Below are positions 62,154 to 64,000 of a stretch of DNA of 64,000 nt, piece after piece; position 1 is the first letter of the stretch; each line of letters starts with the position of its first letter. The DNA comes from Duganella flavida. Its GTDB lineage: Bacteria > Pseudomonadota > Gammaproteobacteria > Burkholderiales > Burkholderiaceae_D. Made by a program: the position numbers and the translations under genes. The DNA is taken from NCBI RefSeq assembly GCF_009857445.1, contig NZ_WWCN01000011.1, forward strand, positions 173,853 through 237,852. The letters run 5' to 3'. Below the pieces are notes generated by a model. It was not told where the DNA came from. It worked only from the letters and a program-made list of their open reading frames with translations, and ran no database searches.

Positions 62154-62181
62154 AGGCCGGCTCTCGCCGGCCTCTTTTTTT
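62154..62181 (+). terminator. Strong Rho-independent terminator
   Basis: AGGCCGGC (62154-62161) and GCCGGCCT (62166-62173) with a TCTC loop, then CTTTTTTT. It ends an unidentified plus-strand transcript, possibly read-through from the 35-aa ORF or a small RNA. Confidence 0.8.
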
Positions 62182-62380
62182 GCTAAGGTAGCTTAGTTCA
62201 TAAGGTCGAGTAAACCGGCATCAGTAACGATGTGTATTCTCGCCCGTCCGTTTGAGTCGACGGATTTGCAGTGGAGGTCAAGAACCAGCAGGCGCTTACC
62301 CGTTAGGCAAGCGGTTAACTGACTGCTCTGGGCCAACGGTTTCAACCGCAGAGGCTGCATAGATGCACAGTTGACGCCTA

Positions 62381-62764
62381 CTAGGCGAGTGCGTGTGCGT
62401 TAGATTTGATGCGGTGCTGAGCGGCTGGGGAGAGCACGCTGTTTTTAAGTGCGGCAGGATGAGTGGCGTAGAAGCGTTGGCAAAACTCGAGGACAGCACT
62501 GCTCAGTGTCGCAATGGAAGCTGGCTTGGCTTTCAACCAATGAAGCTGATGACCATCAAATTTTAAACGTAGGAAGCGACGAGATGACTCGCCATTGCTA
62601 ATCAGAAGGTCAAGCAAAACGTCACCTTCATACCCTCTCGAAAGAAGGGCTTTTTCTAACTCAGCCATGTAGGAGTCTGGGCGAGCACTATCCAACGAGA
62701 AGCAAATAACTGCTTGCCCTTCAGGTGCTGCTAAGACTTCGAAATGTTTGCTGAGTCGTTTCAT
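62381..62764 (-). CDS. rnlB: RnlB-family antitoxin
   Basis: The 127-residue protein resembles RnlB, the antitoxin of RNase LS. Matching parts are VLLDLLISNGESSRRFLRLKF (E. coli: ILFDLLCANGPEWNRFVTLE) and the C-terminal NSVLSPAAQHRI (E. coli: ASVLSPDDVRQV). It overlaps the toxin gene by four bases (ATGA), downstream of it as in E. coli. RnlB binds RnlA and blocks its RNA cleavage; loss of RnlB after phage infection frees the toxin. Confidence 0.8.
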   Translation of the reverse strand: MKRLSKHFEVLAAPEGQAVICFSLDSARPDSYMAELEKALLSRGYEGDVLLDLLISNGESSRRFLRLKFDGHQLHWLKAKPASIATLSSAVLEFCQRFYATHPAALKNSVLSPAAQHRIKSNAHALA

Positions 62765-63444
62765 TTTGGGATCTGAGATGCGGTCTGCTCGATTGTCCTC
62801 AAAACATCATGCACGATACTGACAGCTTCTTGTTTTTGTTCAATAATTCGCGATAGTTCAATGTTTGCATCGGCGTGGAATAGGCTGTGCCGATGTTTAT
62901 TATATAAGTCATATGACTTTTCCACAGCGGCAACAGTGTGCTGGCAGTTGATTTTCGCACAAACGCCACTTTTCAGCTTAGGACCATTGAAACTACTACC
63001 AAAGCCAACAACGTTTTGGATAGGCATGTCATGCTCAGCCATGAGTGCTTTCATGTAGGCTTCCAAGCCTTTGAGAGCTGGGTAGGCGAACGCCGAATAA
63101 TCGGTCAGCTCAACGTTCAATTTCATCAAGGCGAGCGATGGTGCGATGATTGCGGCACCGGCGTCCCCCAGTATTTCTACGGCACTAGGTGTCCATTGCT
63201 TGAGCTCTTCTAGCAAATCTTTTGCCTTCACTTGCGGAAGGTCAAACGCTACCAGTTGAGCCTGGACGATTGCCTGCTTATCAGGGACAAGTTCACACAA
63301 CACTGCCGACACTATGCCATAGACTTCACGTGCTTTGCCCTGCATCAAAAAACGTCCGGTGTTGTAACGGTGAATGACTACCTCGTCACCATGAGCTTTT
63401 TTAACTCTAAAGCGAACGCCATGCTCCAGTTGCTCTTGCGTCAC
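62761..63444 (-). CDS. rnlA: RnlA-family RNase toxin, N-terminally truncated
   Basis: The 227-residue protein matches the central and C-terminal domains of RnlA (357 residues in E. coli). The C-terminal HEPN-type active site is kept: R185-HSLF-H190 (identical RHSLFH in E. coli) and Glu128 in LKGLEAYMKAL; LTDYSAFAYPAL and MPIQNVVGFGS also match. About 120 N-terminal residues are missing. The frame begins at GTG 63444 overlapping the stop of an istA fragment, and similarity begins at once (FQVTQEQLEHG), so the gene was probably truncated at that junction. Confidence 0.78.
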   Translation of the reverse strand: MTQEQLEHGVRFRVKKAHGDEVVIHRYNTGRFLMQGKAREVYGIVSAVLCELVPDKQAIVQAQLVAFDLPQVKAKDLLEELKQWTPSAVEILGDAGAAIIAPSLALMKLNVELTDYSAFAYPALKGLEAYMKALMAEHDMPIQNVVGFGSSFNGPKLKSGVCAKINCQHTVAAVEKSYDLYNKHRHSLFHADANIELSRIIEQKQEAVSIVHDVLRTIEQTASQIPK

Positions 63445-63887
63445 TTGGAATTGCCAATCATCGCTAAGATGTCCCTCACGTTCTTTTCGATCTGCCCCTT
63501 CTCCCAGCCTGACGCGGGATTGCAGAACTCGGCATCGAACAAGTAATGGCTGACCATGGCTGAGAACCGGGCATTGACGTCACGCTCTTTGCCAAGCTTC
63601 ACTTTGTCCACGGCCGTTTTCATGTTGTCGTAGATGCCCCTCCGTGGCACGCCACCGAAAGCCAAGAATGCATGCTCGTGAGCATCAAACAGCATCTCGT
63701 GGGTTTGCAGCAGATATGCTTTTAAGAAAAACGCCCGGCTATGGCTCAGCTTGAACTGAGCGATCTGGAGCTTGGTTCGCTCGCCGGCAATCACGGCCCA
63801 ATCCTCGCTCCAATCGAACTGAAAGGCCTCGCCAGGAGCGAAACTCAGAGGCACGTATGTTCGTTTGCTCGCAGAATTGATAATCAT
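63441..63887 (-). pseudogene. istA: IS21-family transposase IstA, internal fragment
   Basis: The 148-residue reading covers the DDE core of IstA: VPLSFAPGEAFQFDWSEDW (first Asp), GVPRRGIYDNMKTAV (second Asp), and NPASGWEKGQIEKNVRD (Glu). The N-terminal HTH part and the C-terminal part are absent, and no istB is present. It runs into rnlA at the left and stops at an IS110-family element at the right, so it is a remnant cut at both ends. Confidence 0.82.
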
Positions 63888-64000
63888 CTAGCCGTCCTCC
63901 CTTCGGCCGAGCCGAGGAATAAAGTCACGGTACGAATCCGAACTTTATCGAGGAGGACGTCATGTTATTTTGTGGCATTGATCTTCATTCCAACAACTGT
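63888..64000 (+). mobile_element. IS110-family element, 5' end (continues outside the window)
   Basis: The 113-bp end consists of 74 bp of non-coding sequence and the start of a transposase gene. It abuts the broken istA. The exact element end cannot be placed by reading; it lies near 63870-63890. Confidence 0.6.
63962..64000 (+). CDS. IS110-family transposase, first 13 codons
   Basis: The ATG at 63962 follows GGAGGA seven bases upstream and codes MLFCGIDLHSNNC before the window ends. The G-I-D-L-H-S-N-N start is typical of the DEDD (RuvC-like) domain of IS110-family transposases. The rest lies outside. Confidence 0.75.
   Translation, partial: MLFCGIDLHSNNC

Larger units (their letters stand above)
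61929..62380. other. Spacer with hairpins and a terminator, no gene seen
   Basis: The 452-bp stretch carries a hairpin just after the 35-aa ORF, a 7-bp dyad (GTTAACA at 62094, TGTTAAC at 62108), and the terminator at 62154. I see no protein-coding signal. A small RNA ending at 62181 is possible. The part 62182-62380 has short dyads (for example CGCTT/AAGCG near 62290-62312) only. Confidence 0.55.

Overview
The window looks like a chromosome segment of a high-GC, motile betaproteobacterium of the Oxalobacteraceae (Massilia / Duganella / Janthinobacterium group). This rests on the flhDC-motAB-che gene order, a PEP-CTERM/CHRD protein, DUF3460 next to scpA, and EarP next to an EF-P with Arg32. 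No 16S gene is present, so the genus is an inference.

Layout. 1-8.9 kb: a DMT exporter (cut by the left edge) diverges from a MocR-type regulator; htpG with a sigma-32-like promoter; a CocE/NonD hydrolase; a PEP-CTERM CHRD protein; kynA and kynU. 8.9-23.1 kb: two tandem FliA-type promoters precede flhDC, a membrane methyltransferase, motAB, a CheZ-like protein, cheY1, cheA, cheW, an MCP, cheR, cheD, cheB, cheY2 and an EAL-like/HDOD protein, all on the plus strand. 23.1-38.2 kb: housekeeping and small operons: panC-scpA-DUF3460, EamA, LysR / GST / PPOX-FNR fusion, GNAT, metG, apbC-DUF4399-tetR-DSD1, VOC, gltX. 38.3-41.4 kb: three alternating tRNA-Ala(GGC)/tRNA-Glu(TTC) pairs, a small secreted protein and an MCP, then two more identical tRNA-Glu genes. 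41.5-45.7 kb: earP-efp, an amidase relic, an unrecognised protein and a secreted alpha/beta hydrolase.

45.6-54.6 kb: an eight-gene minus-strand run (msrB, dipZ, msrA, a substrate-binding protein, SCO, a cupredoxin-like protein, ABC permease, ABC ATPase). It diverges from an OmpR-type two-component system. MsrB carries a Tat-like signal and MsrA a lipobox, so this looks like an envelope methionine-sulfoxide repair unit fed by DipZ and tied to an ABC importer and copper-type proteins. 54.6-61.3 kb: AraC / MFS, dbpA, a small protein, a Tat-exported phosphoesterase, and a cytosolic RsbRD-type histidine kinase.

61.5-64 kb: an accessory island with visibly lower GC. It starts at a 17-bp tRNA 3'-end-like scar followed by a terminator. 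It carries a 35-codon hydrophobic ORF behind a strongly structured leader (type I toxin-like), an RnlAB toxin-antitoxin pair whose toxin has lost its N-terminal domain at the junction with an IS21 remnant, and the start of an IS110-family transposase. The best candidates for something undescribed are the 35-aa ORF locus, the msr-SCO-ABC operon, and the CheZ-like protein that fills the phosphatase slot of the che cluster.
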